Notes: generated by a model from the letters alone, not told the origin. 64,000 bases of DNA from Galbibacter sp. BG1 (GCF_013391805.1 NZ_CP058364.1:2857501-2921500); one strand, 5' to 3'; counted from the first letter of the stretch, positions 47,134 through 54,410 are shown. A program made the numbers and translations.

Positions 47134-47475
47134 TTAAATTTTTTCCTGGTCTATTGTCAAATATCGTATGGAATCCAAAATCTCCATTTCATCATGGGGT
47201 ATAAGGTCAAGGATATAGCCAAGAACTTCTTTTATATTATGTTCTGGCTCTGGGATTAAACGGGTAGAGTAGGTATCTGCCTCCAATGCCAATAAACATA
47301 CCTTTAACAGATTCGCTATTATATAAGAAGTATCCAGATATCCTTTGGTTATCAGTCCTATAGTATAATTTCCCTGTGGAAAATGATAAGGTTTCAGGGA
47401 AGGAAAATCCTTATCATTCAAAGAGTTGATAAGCTTAATAAGCTCTTTGCGTTTACTTTGGTCTTCTTTTTTCAT
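47134..47475 (-). CDS. Hypothetical protein, 113 aa
   Basis: No family recognised. The protein is soluble and predicted helical, with a charged N-terminus (MKKEDQSKRKELIKLINSL) and a leucine-rich middle (YIIANLLKVCLLALEADTYS). The C-terminus is acidic (LIPHDEMEILDSIRYL). Even composition and codon use like its neighbours suggest a real gene rather than a shadow. It is divergent from the XRE regulator gene, and the 167 bp between them carries a palindromic operator candidate, so the regulator may control it. Confidence 0.6.
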   Translation of the reverse strand: MKKEDQSKRKELIKLINSLNDKDFPSLKPYHFPQGNYTIGLITKGYLDTSYIIANLLKVCLLALEADTYSTRLIPEPEHNIKEVLGYILDLIPHDEMEILDSIRYLTIDQEKI

Positions 47476-47532
47476 GATTTCTAGTGTTTAGTGTTAGGTA
47501 GGAAAGAAAGTTTAAAATTTAGATGTATCGAA

Positions 47533-47578
47533 CCAATTGGGATAGTAGAATACCAAACATGATTGGTATTTTACCAAT
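47533..47578. promoter_or_regulatory. Palindromic operator candidate before the XRE regulator gene
   Basis: A perfect inverted repeat ATTGGTA-TTT-TACCAAT lies at 47562-47578. It is preceded by half-site-like TACCAA (about 47551) and the palindrome CCAATTGG (47533-47540). The sites lie 65-110 bp before the regulator start in a divergent intergenic region, as expected for autoregulation by a dimeric HTH protein. Confidence 0.5.
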
Positions 47579-47642
47579 AGCGGTAGCGAATTTTCCAATA
47601 TATTTATATACCATTTTTTACAAATTGTATTATATTTACACT

Positions 47643-48053
47643 ATGAGTGTAGCAACAAAACCAAACCACATAGGAAGAAAAATAAGCCGTATCCGTGAAT
47701 TAAGGGGGATGAAGCAGGAAGCCCTTGCTATGGAACTGGGCATTAGCCAACAAAGTGTTTCCTTAATGGAGCAAAGCGAAACTATTGAAGATGAAAAATT
47801 GGAACAGGTTGCCAAGGTTTTAGGGGTAACAAAAGATGCTATTGAAAACTTCTCTGATGAATCTGTACTCAATATAATATCTAATACATTTCATGATAAT
47901 TCAGCTTTAAACGGTGTTTTGTATAACCCAACATTTAATCCTATCGACAAAATCATGGAATTAGTTGATGAAAACAAAAAATTATATGAACGTTTATTAG
48001 CTGCCGAAAAAGAAAAAGCAGCTTTTTTGCAAAAATTATTGGATAAGAAGTAA
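47643..48053 (+). CDS. XRE-family helix-turn-helix transcriptional regulator
   Basis: 136 residues from the ATG at 47643 (MSVATKPNHIGRKISRIREL). The longer in-frame start at 47523 would encode the operator region and is unlikely. The HTH_3 domain spans about residues 10-66 (GMKQEALAMELGISQQSVSL, with recognition helix around SQQSVSLMEQ). The C-terminal half ends in a helix suitable for a coiled coil (ENKKLYERLLAAEKEKAAF). This type is common in Flavobacteriaceae. Targets are unknown; the palindrome upstream suggests autoregulation. Confidence 0.85.
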   Translation: MSVATKPNHIGRKISRIRELRGMKQEALAMELGISQQSVSLMEQSETIEDEKLEQVAKVLGVTKDAIENFSDESVLNIISNTFHDNSALNGVLYNPTFNPIDKIMELVDENKKLYERLLAAEKEKAAFLQKLLDKK

Positions 48054-48072
48054 TTATTTTTCATAATTTCTG

Positions 48073-48192
48073 CTGTCAGGCTAAGCGCCTGTGTGGAACG
48101 TAGTTTCAGTGTGTCGAAGACTAGTAATGAATTCATCTTCAGTGTTTTACCTATCATACTGTCCCGAAGCTTCGGGAGTTTCAGCATCTCAC
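48073..48192. repeat. Second CCCGAAGCTTCGGG repeat cluster
   Basis: Same order of blocks as the cluster after cysN (GCGCCTGTG...GAACGTAG, TTCAGTGTGTCGAAG, then CTGTCCCGAAGCTTCGGGAG), so the two regions share a duplicated ancestor. Confidence 0.7.
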
Positions 48193-48211
48193 TCAAATCA
48201 ATTCCGACTTA

Positions 48212-48279
48212 CGTCTCCACGAGCGACCTTTGCGAGCGTGGTCCTGCCTGCCAATCCGGGTAGGGGTCTACTGAATGGA
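48212..48279. repeat. Dispersed repeat, truncated copy A3
   Basis: CGTCTCCACGAGCGACC, TTTGCGAGCGTGGTCC and GCCAATCCGGGTAGGG match the first half of A4 (51010), but the CATTTCGA half is absent. Confidence 0.7.
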
Positions 48280-48297
48280 AATATCGCTCCAAATCGT

Positions 48298-48352
48298 GAG
48301 ATCGCCACAGTCCGTTCGCCTTGCAGACGTCCGTCCTTCGCGAAGACGATAG
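48298..48352. repeat. GAGATCGCCACAG / CTTCGCGAAG hairpin repeat, copy 2
   Basis: GAGATCGCCACAG, an inserted spacer (CCGTTCGCCTTGCAGACG), then CGTCCTTCGCGAAGACGAT as at 40762-40802. Confidence 0.6.
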
Positions 48353-48817
48353 TGCCCATTGACACTGGCCACTTCAAACCTCTTCGTACCTTGTACTTCG
48401 TACTTTTTAAAGACTTTGTACCCCTGAACCTTTACCAACTTCTTTGAATCAATCAACACTATCAACCATTGAACCAATTAACAATTAACGAAAGCCCTGC
48501 CTACTTTAAAATAATCGTTCATTATCTCACCCAGCAGCCAGCACAAAGCCTTAACAATTAAACAAATTAAGCCAAGGCGAGTTTGCAGTCATCAGTAGCC
48601 AGTATTAAGTATACAACCTCGGTCCAAGCACACGAGGCATTATAGAATGAAAAAAACAAGAATCTTTCGATGCAAGCGACGGAGCATTATAAATCTCACT
48701 TAGTGAGTAAAAAACTTGTCCACGGGAACTGAGTGCAGCTTTGTACTTCGTACTCTAACAAATGAAATGTAGTGCTGGAATGTCTAATTTAGTTGGTACG
48801 GATTTATGTGATAAACT

Positions 48818-48825
48818 TAGATTTG
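48818..48825 (+). promoter_or_regulatory. Transposase promoter -7 element
   Basis: TAGATTTG fits the Bacteroidota -7 consensus TAnnTTTG. A TTGG at 48793-48796 could serve as the -33 element. The predicted start of transcription falls at or next to the orfA ATG (48830), so the message may be leaderless. The same site occurs at 52316-52323 in copy 2. Confidence 0.45.
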
Positions 48826-48829
48826 TATT

Positions 48830-49108
48830 ATGAACAGTAAGAATTACGACCAAGAATTTAAAGCTACCATTCTAGAGCTGTTGGGTACCGGCAGAACGGT
48901 CAAGTCCCTATCGGATGAGTATGGTGTCAGTCAAGCCTCCATTAACAGATGGAAAAGTATGTCAAAAACATCGGGCAGTATAAATACTTCTTTGGGAGGT
49001 GAAGAAAACCAGAGGATCAAAGCCTTGGAAAAAGAGCTGAAAGATGTGAAGTTGGAACGCGATATCCTAAAAAAGGCGGTAAGCATCTTTTCCAAGAGCG
49101 ACAGGTGA
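48830..49108 (+). CDS. IS3-family transposase OrfA (copy 1)
   Basis: 92 residues. An N-terminal HTH domain (KSLSDEYGVSQASINRWK) is followed by a leucine-zipper-like helix (RIKALEKELKDVKLERDILK). Codons CTA AAA AAG at 49067-49075 give the slippery heptamer A AAA AAG in the correct phase for a -1 frameshift into the orfB frame. That frame is open from there onward, so a fused OrfAB transposase is expected as in other IS3 elements. Confidence 0.95.
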   Translation: MNSKNYDQEFKATILELLGTGRTVKSLSDEYGVSQASINRWKSMSKTSGSINTSLGGEENQRIKALEKELKDVKLERDILKKAVSIFSKSDR

Positions 49109-49995
49109 TATACGGTTTCATTAAAGACCATAGAGGCAGATTCCCTGTTGGAAAGATGTGCAAATGCATGCGGGTGAGCAAGAATGCCTACTACACTTGG
49201 CTAAGGGCAGGCCAGGGCTGCAGGCCCAATAGTGGCCTGGATGGCTTAAAAGAAAGGATCCGGGAAGTATACCATGGCAGTAACCGGATATATGGCAGTT
49301 CAAGAATCCAGAAAGTACTGGAAAGGCAGGGTGTGTTTTATAGCAAGTCCTACATTGCCCTTTTGATGAAAAAAATGGGGCTTAAAAGTATTTTAAGCAG
49401 GAAGTTCAGGGTGACCACGACCGATTCGGGGCATTCGTTCCCGATTGCAGAAAACCTACTGGGAAGGGACTTTACCAGCGATAGCCTCGGCGAGAAATGG
49501 GTATCGGACATCACATACATCAAAATAGGGAATGGCTGGAATTACCTGACAACAATATTGGATTTGGCGGACAGAAAAGTGCTTTCATGGGTCTTAAGCG
49601 AAGATATGACCGTAGAGAACACCGTTTACAAAGCATGGAGCCTGGCCAGAAAAAGAAGGGAAATAACGGACAACCATCTTTTCCATTCGGACCAAGGGAG
49701 CCAGTACGCCTGCCACAGAATGGTGTCCCTTTTTTACATGAGCCCTAAAATAACCCAGAGCATGAGCAGGAAGGGAAACTGCTGGGACAATGCCGTGGCG
49801 GAAAGCTTCTTTAAGACCATAAAATACGAATGCATCTATAGGCATAGCTTCAAATCGTACCTGCAGGCTTACCAAATTATTGAGAATTACATCCAATGGT
49901 ACAACAACGTCAGGATACATTCAGCCTTGGACTTTAAAACACCAGCTGAAAAGGAGTTGGAACTAAAAATTAAAAAGATGTATAACGTAGCATAA
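49105..49995 (+). CDS. IS3-family transposase OrfB, DDE catalytic subunit (copy 1)
   Basis: 296 residues as drawn from a GTG overlapping the orfA stop, but probably made mainly as the C-terminal part of OrfAB by frameshift. The rve integrase core shows the DDE triad: Asp in WVSDITYIK, Asp in LFHSDQGSQYA, and Glu in AVAESFFKTIKYE, with the usual C-terminal YNNVRIHSALDFKTPAE. It is full length and apparently intact. Confidence 0.95.
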   Translation: MIYGFIKDHRGRFPVGKMCKCMRVSKNAYYTWLRAGQGCRPNSGLDGLKERIREVYHGSNRIYGSSRIQKVLERQGVFYSKSYIALLMKKMGLKSILSRKFRVTTTDSGHSFPIAENLLGRDFTSDSLGEKWVSDITYIKIGNGWNYLTTILDLADRKVLSWVLSEDMTVENTVYKAWSLARKRREITDNHLFHSDQGSQYACHRMVSLFYMSPKITQSMSRKGNCWDNAVAESFFKTIKYECIYRHSFKSYLQAYQIIENYIQWYNNVRIHSALDFKTPAEKELELKIKKMYNVA

Positions 49996-50181
49996 AAATA
50001 GTACCAAATTTATTAGGTAGTCCATGCGGAGCTGGTTTTCCTTGTACACTGGGCATTAACTACAGTACTCCGCTCATGCTTTCCATTTTTTATGTAACTT
50101 TAAACAAACAACAATTGGCAACATAATGAGAAGGAATAAATAAATTTATTAAATTTACATTGCAATAAAACACAAAAAATT

Positions 50182-50355
50182 ATGGTGCTTACTATAAAAC
50201 AAGGTGCAACAAAAAAAAACATTAAAAGTACCTTAGAAAATATGGCGAAAGAATTGAAGCCAAAAGGAATAAATATTTATAAGTATGTTGGAAAAATTCA
50301 TTTAAATAAAGATGCGCTAAACATACAGAGAGAGCTTCGTGATGAATGGGAATAA
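50182..50355 (+). CDS. DUF2683-like antitoxin (57 aa)
   Basis: ATG at 50182 to TAA at 50353-50355. The sequence (MVLTIKQGATKKNIKSTL, then YKYVGKIHLNKDALNIQREL, ending RDEWE) resembles small DUF2683 proteins seen upstream of PIN-domain toxins. Its last 14 bases overlap the toxin start, the usual antitoxin-first overlapping arrangement. The antitoxin role is inferred from the arrangement. Confidence 0.75.
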   Translation: MVLTIKQGATKKNIKSTLENMAKELKPKGINIYKYVGKIHLNKDALNIQRELRDEWE

Positions 50356-50713
50356 GTTATTTTTAGACACCAATATCATTCTGTATTTATTGAATGGAGA
50401 CACTACATTGGCCGAATTGTTAAACAATAAACAGCTTTATATTTCTGTAATCACAGAGCTGGAGCTATTAGGGTATAGAGGGATAACGGAAAAAGAAGAG
50501 AAGGTTATAAAGAGTTTCGTATCTCAATGCAAAACGGTCACCATGAACGATGATATTAAGCTAGATACCATAAGAGTACGCAAAATATACAATACCAAAC
50601 TTCCCGACAGTATTATTATAGCTACAGCATTATATTTAGATTTACCGATTATTACGGCAGATGCTGAGTTTAAAAAAGTAGATGAACTTGCTTTGATATA
50701 TTATGAAAACTAA
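50342..50713 (+). CDS. PIN-domain (VapC-like) toxin
   Basis: 123 residues from the ATG at 50342. The four acidic PIN residues are in place: LFLDTNIILYLL (Asp), VITELELLG (Glu), TKLPDSIIIATAL (Asp) and ITADAEFKKV (Asp). Family members are Mg2+-dependent RNases that cleave tRNA or rRNA, neutralised by the upstream-encoded antitoxin. The pair sits between the two IS copies in repeat-rich accessory DNA. Confidence 0.88.
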   Translation: MNGNKLFLDTNIILYLLNGDTTLAELLNNKQLYISVITELELLGYRGITEKEEKVIKSFVSQCKTVTMNDDIKLDTIRVRKIYNTKLPDSIIIATALYLDLPIITADAEFKKVDELALIYYEN

Positions 50714-51009
50714 GGAATGAACCAATTAACTGTCAACTGCGACTGACCCCTGGACTACTTTCTTAATCTAATTAACCAAATCAACCAATTAACGAATTAC
50801 GATTTTGGATTTACGAGTTTGATGGATGTTGAATGCTTAAGGCTGGAAGTCTTCAGTCCTTTCTACGCCGACCATAGGAAGGCAGAGAAAACACAGACAT
50901 TTATTGCATAGCCTGATGAGATATCTTTACCGACGCAAAAGGTCAGTATCGGCATGACACTGTACTGGCAATTAAACAATGCCCATTTCATTAACCAATT
51001 AACACATTA

Positions 51010-51155
51010 GTCTCCACGAGCGACCTTTGCGAGCGTGGTTCTGTCTGCCAATCCGGATAGGGATCTCCTAATTGGAAACTGGGGTGCGGAAGATAGAAAG
51101 GATTGTTAAGTCATTTCGATGACGACCGGAAGGGTAGGCAGAGAAATCCCATCCT
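51010..51155. repeat. Dispersed ACGAGCG...CGTGG / CATTTCGA repeat, copy A4
   Basis: TCTCCACGAGCGACC, GCGAGCGTGGTTCTG, then GGATCTCCTAATTGG and GTCATTTCGATGACGACCGG, GAGAAATCCCATCCTG. From the GGAATCTCC region onward it is nearly identical to A2. Confidence 0.8.
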
Positions 51156-51185
51156 GCTTTGTACGGAATACTTTGTACTTTATCT

Positions 51186-51605
51186 AAACGGTTACTTAAT
51201 TAACCCAATTAAAAATTTAAACCATAGATGATATACAATTTTAGATCAACCAATGAATCCAATTAACATTGGACAGCTAACAAAAACTCTTGCCGACTGT
51301 GACTGCCAACTGCTTACTTTTCACCCACTCCGCAACTCAACGAACCCAATTGATAAAATCAGTTCGCCTAACCTAAGGGACATATAACAGACTGCCCACT
51401 GATCATTGAACACTGCCTACTTAAAGGAAACCTACTTCGTACCTTGTACTTAATACTTTGTACTTTATTCAAACGGTTACTTAATTAACCCAATTAAAAA
51501 TTTAAACCATAGAGAATATACAATTTTAGATCAACGAATGAATCCAATTAACATTGGACAGCTAACAAAAACTCTTGCCGACTTTGACTGCCAGCTGCTT
51601 AGTTT
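51186..51605. repeat. Direct duplication with 285-bp period
   Basis: A block of about 135 bp beginning AAACGGTTACTTAATTAACC at 51186 recurs at 51471 with a few changes. It includes ATACAATTTTAGATCAAC and AACATTGGACAGCTAAC. Confidence 0.8.
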
Positions 51606-51898
51606 TCATTGCTAGTAATCAAAGTTTGTACCTCGTACTTAATACTTTGTACTTCGTATCCTGTACTTGATACTTTAGAACAAATTACCAATCAACAAAA
51701 AAACTGCCTACTGGTCATTGAGCACTGCCTAATTAAAGTAAGCCTACTTTGTACCTCGTACTTCGTACTTCGTACTTTGTACTTTGTACTTTGCACCCAC
51801 TCCGCAACTCAACGAACCCACTTGATAAAATCAGTTCACCTAACCTAAGGGACATATAACAGACTGGCCACTGATCATTGAACACTGCCTACTTAAAA
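51322..51898. repeat. Direct duplication with 472-bp period
   Basis: A block of about 105 bp beginning CACCCACTCCGCAACTC at 51322 recurs at 51794, including CCTAACCTAAGGGACATATA and ending in the run CACTGATCATTGAACACTG. Confidence 0.8.
51744..51796. repeat. Degenerate 7-bp tandem repeat, clearest array
   Basis: Seven consecutive units of TAC[T/C]T[T/C]G (TACTTTG, TACCTCG, TACTTCG, TACTTCG, then TACTTTG three times). Shorter runs of the same unit occur at about 40695-40740, 47075-47101, 48385-48415, 51160-51182, 51430-51465 and 51625-51680. Confidence 0.85.
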
Positions 51899-52021
51899 AA
51901 ACAATCAACGAATAACTACTAACAAAATAACCAAAAGAGTAAAAATTCTAAAAAACCTTTGTGGAGAAATGGAATATTGTATTTTTGCAGGAATTTGATA
52001 CCTGACTTTAAAAACAACTTA

Positions 52022-52285
52022 ATGAAGACTAAAAACTTAGTCATTTTTGGAACCCGACCTGAAGCCATTAAAATGGCGCCTTTAGTGAAAGAATTCCAAA
52101 AAAGTACTTCTCAATTTGAAACCAAAGTTTGCATAACAGCACAGCATAGAGAAATGTTGGATCAAGTGTTGGATTTTTTTGAAATCAAACCAGATTATGA
52201 TCTCAATTTGATGAAGCCTAATCAAAATTTATATTCCTTAACAGCTGATATCATTACAAATCTTAAAGAAGTATGGAATGTCTAA
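52022..52285 (+). pseudogene. wecB: UDP-N-acetylglucosamine 2-epimerase, 5' fragment (interrupted by IS copy 2)
   Basis: From the ATG at 52022, 84 codons of authentic WecB are read ([19 protein letters not shown], then [17 protein letters not shown]). At 52274 the reading frame enters the IS end and stops after a few codons. Only the first part of the N-terminal Rossmann domain is present, so this fragment cannot be active. It starts the polysaccharide locus. Confidence 0.93.
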
Positions 52286-52327
52286 TTTAGTTGGTACGGA
52301 TTTATGTGATAAACTTAGATTTGTATT

Positions 52328-52606
52328 ATGAACAGTAACAATTACGACCAAGAATTTAAAGCTACCATTCTAGAGCTGTTGGGTACCGGCAGAACGGTCA
52401 AGTCCCTATCGGATGAGTATGGTGTCAGTCAAGCCTCCATTAACAGATGGAAAAGGATGTCAAAAACATCGGGCAGTATAAATACTTCTTTGGGAGGTGA
52501 AGAAAACCAGAGGATCAAAGCCTTGGAAAAAGAGCTGAAAGATGTGAAGTTGGAACGCGATATCCTAAAAAAGGCGGTAAGCATCTTTTCCAAGAGCGAC
52601 AGGTGA
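52328..52606 (+). CDS. IS3-family transposase OrfA (copy 2)
   Basis: 92 residues, identical in layout to copy 1 apart from Lys4 to Asn and one Ser to Arg change near residue 44. The slippery heptamer A AAA AAG lies at 52567-52573 for the -1 frameshift to orfB. Confidence 0.95.
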   Translation: MNSNNYDQEFKATILELLGTGRTVKSLSDEYGVSQASINRWKRMSKTSGSINTSLGGEENQRIKALEKELKDVKLERDILKKAVSIFSKSDR

Positions 52607-53493
52607 TATACGGTTTCATTAAAGACCATAGAGGCAGATTCCCTGTTGGAAAGATGTGCAAATGCATGCGGGTGAGCAAGAATGCCTACTACACTTGGCT
52701 AAGGACAGGCCAGGGCTGCAGGCCCAATAGTGGCCTGGATGGCTTAAAAGAAAGGATCCGGGAAGTATACCATGGCAGTAACCGGATATATGGCAGTTCA
52801 AGAATCCAGAAAGTACTGGAAAGGCAGGGTGTGTTTTATAGCAGGTCCTACATTGCCCTTTTGATGAAAAAAATGGGGCTTAAAAGTATTTTAAGCAGGA
52901 AGTTCAGGGTGACCACGACCGATTCGGGGCATTCGTTCCCGATTGCAGAAAACCTACTGGGGAGGGACTTTACCAGCGATAGCCTCGGCGAGAAATGGGT
53001 ATCGGACATCACATACATCAAAATAGGGAATGGCTGGAATTACCTGACAACAATATTGGATTTGGCGGACAGAAAAGTGCTTTCATGGGTCTTAAGCGAA
53101 GATATGACCGTAGAGAACACCGTTTACAAAGCATGGAGCCTGGCCAGAAAAAGAAGGGAAATAACGGACAACCATCTTTTCCATTCGGACCAAGGGAGCC
53201 AGTACGCCTGCCACAGAATGGTGTCCCTTTTTTACATGAGCCCTAAAATAACCCAGAGCATGAGCAGGAAGGGAAACTGCTGGGACAATGCCGTGGCGGA
53301 AAGCTTCTTTAAGACCATAAAATACGAATGCATCTATAGGCATAGCTTCAAATCGTACCTGCAGGCTTACCAAATTATTGAGAATTACATCCAATGGTAC
53401 AACAACGTCAGGATACATTCAGCCTTGGACTTTAAAACACCAGCTGAAAAGGAGTTGGAACTAAAAATTAAAAAGATGTATAACGTAGCATAA
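52603..53493 (+). CDS. IS3-family transposase OrfB, DDE catalytic subunit (copy 2)
   Basis: 296 residues with an intact DDE triad (WVSDITYIK, FHSDQGSQYA, VAESFFKTIKYE). It differs from copy 1 by two residues (Ala to Thr in LRTGQG and Lys to Arg in YSRSY). Probably active. Confidence 0.95.
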   Translation: MIYGFIKDHRGRFPVGKMCKCMRVSKNAYYTWLRTGQGCRPNSGLDGLKERIREVYHGSNRIYGSSRIQKVLERQGVFYSRSYIALLMKKMGLKSILSRKFRVTTTDSGHSFPIAENLLGRDFTSDSLGEKWVSDITYIKIGNGWNYLTTILDLADRKVLSWVLSEDMTVENTVYKAWSLARKRREITDNHLFHSDQGSQYACHRMVSLFYMSPKITQSMSRKGNCWDNAVAESFFKTIKYECIYRHSFKSYLQAYQIIENYIQWYNNVRIHSALDFKTPAEKELELKIKKMYNVA

Positions 53494-53525
53494 AAATAGT
53501 ACCAAATTTATTAGGTAGTCCAGTA

Positions 53526-54410
53526 TTAGAAGATTTTCAGCCTGATTTTGTTTATGTTCATGGTGATACTACCACTACAATGGCATCCAGTCTAGCATCG
53601 TTTTATGCTGGAGCAAAAGTATGTCACGTAGAGGCTGGTCTTCGAACTTTTGATTTACAGTCTCCATTTCCTGAGGAGATGAATAGATGCGTTACTGGAG
53701 TAGTATCCAACTATCATTTTTCACCAACAGAAACTTCAAAAAATAATCTTTTAAAGGAATCCAAGTGTGAAGAAAGTATTGTGGTAACTGGAAACACTGT
53801 AATAGATGCTTTGTTATTTAGTGTAAATAAAATAAAATCTTCAAATTTTATAGACAAGGAGGTTGCTCAACTGCAACAATTACTGGATAATAAGAAAAAA
53901 GTAGTACTTGTAACTGGTCATAGGAGAGAAAATCATGGACAAGGATTTTTAAATATTTGTGCTGCATTAAAGGAAGTAGCAAAAAATCATCCAGATGCTC
54001 AAATTATATATCCAGTTCATCTAAATCCTAATGTACAGAAACCTGTATATGATCTTTTAGAAGGGATTAAAAATATCAAACTAATAGCACCTCTTTCATA
54101 TCCTGCATTTGTATGGTTAATGGAAAAATCATACTTAATAATAACAGATAGTGGCGGAGTACAGGAAGAGGCTCCTAGTTTAGGAAAGCCAGTGTTAGTT
54201 ATGCGTAATACCACAGAGCGACCTGAAGCTGTAGAGGCAGGAACTGTTTTGTTAGTTGGGACAGACTCGAAGAGAATAATAGATGAAGCAACATTATTGT
54301 TGAATAATAGTGATGCTTATAAAAAAATGAGTGCTTTACACAATCCTTACGGAGATGGGAAAGCATGTGAAAGAATAGTTGATTTTATAAAACAAATATC
54401 TAATGAATAA
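53526..54410 (+). pseudogene. wecB: UDP-N-acetylglucosamine 2-epimerase, 3' fragment
   Basis: The remaining 294 codons of wecB (LEDFQPDFVYVHGDTTTTMA, HVEAGLRTFDLQSPFPEEMN, SPTETSKNNLL, GHRRENHGQG, ITDSGGVQEEAPSLGKP) continue in frame to the natural stop. Both fragments together give 378 codons, the normal WecB length. An internal ATG at 53580 could restart translation, but the product would lack the N-terminal substrate-binding half. It overlaps the wecC start by 8 bp. Confidence 0.93.

Larger units (their letters stand above)
48054..48775. other. Repeat-filled intergenic region left of IS copy 1
   Basis: About 720 bp without a supported gene. It contains a CCCGAAGCTTCGGG repeat cluster (48073-48192), a truncated dispersed repeat A3 (48212-48279), the GAGATCGCCACAG/CTTCGCGAAG repeat (48298-48350), TAC-type 7-bp repeats (about 48385-48415) and a CAAT/TTAAC-type 7-bp run (about 48444-48490). 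Confidence 0.7.
48776..50024 (+). mobile_element. IS3-family insertion sequence, copy 1 (1,249 bp)
   Basis: Imperfect terminal inverted repeats of 24 bp: left TGGAATGTCTAATTTAG then TTGGTAC, right end GTACCAAATTTATTAGG then TAGTCCA. Flanked by a 3-bp direct target duplication, TGC (48773-48775 and 50025-50027). It carries overlapping orfA and orfB. Its sequence is almost identical to the element at 52274-53522; I counted five base differences by eye within the genes. The insertion is in repeat-rich non-coding DNA. Confidence 0.95.
50714..52021. other. Long repeat mosaic between the toxin gene and wecB
   Basis: About 1.3 kb without a supported gene. It contains a degenerate dispersed repeat (about 50820-50960), repeat A4 (51010-51155), two partly overlapping direct duplications (51186/51471 and 51322/51794) and many 7-bp repeat runs. 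The ORF at 51609-51848 only reads through 7-bp repeats. Confidence 0.75.
52274..53522 (+). mobile_element. IS3-family insertion sequence, copy 2 (1,249 bp), inside wecB
   Basis: Same length, ends and gene content as copy 1, in the same orientation. It is flanked by a 3-bp target duplication GTA (52271-52273 and 53523-53525). Removing the element and one GTA restores the reading frame across the WecB junction (NLKEV then LEDFQPDFVYVHGDTTTT). This proves the insertion point and indicates a recent event. Confidence 0.97.

Noticed and set aside
48091-48447. 118-aa ORF overlapping repeats after the XRE gene
   Set aside because: It crosses three different repeat types; composition matches the repeats rather than a protein.
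51609-51848. 79-aa ORF on the plus strand
   Set aside because: It reads through TACTTTG-type heptads, giving Tyr/Leu/Cys-rich periodic protein, with no start context or homology.
48776-53522. Composite transposon made by the two IS copies
   Set aside because: Each copy has its own distinct target duplication (TGC and GTA), so the interval did not move as one unit.
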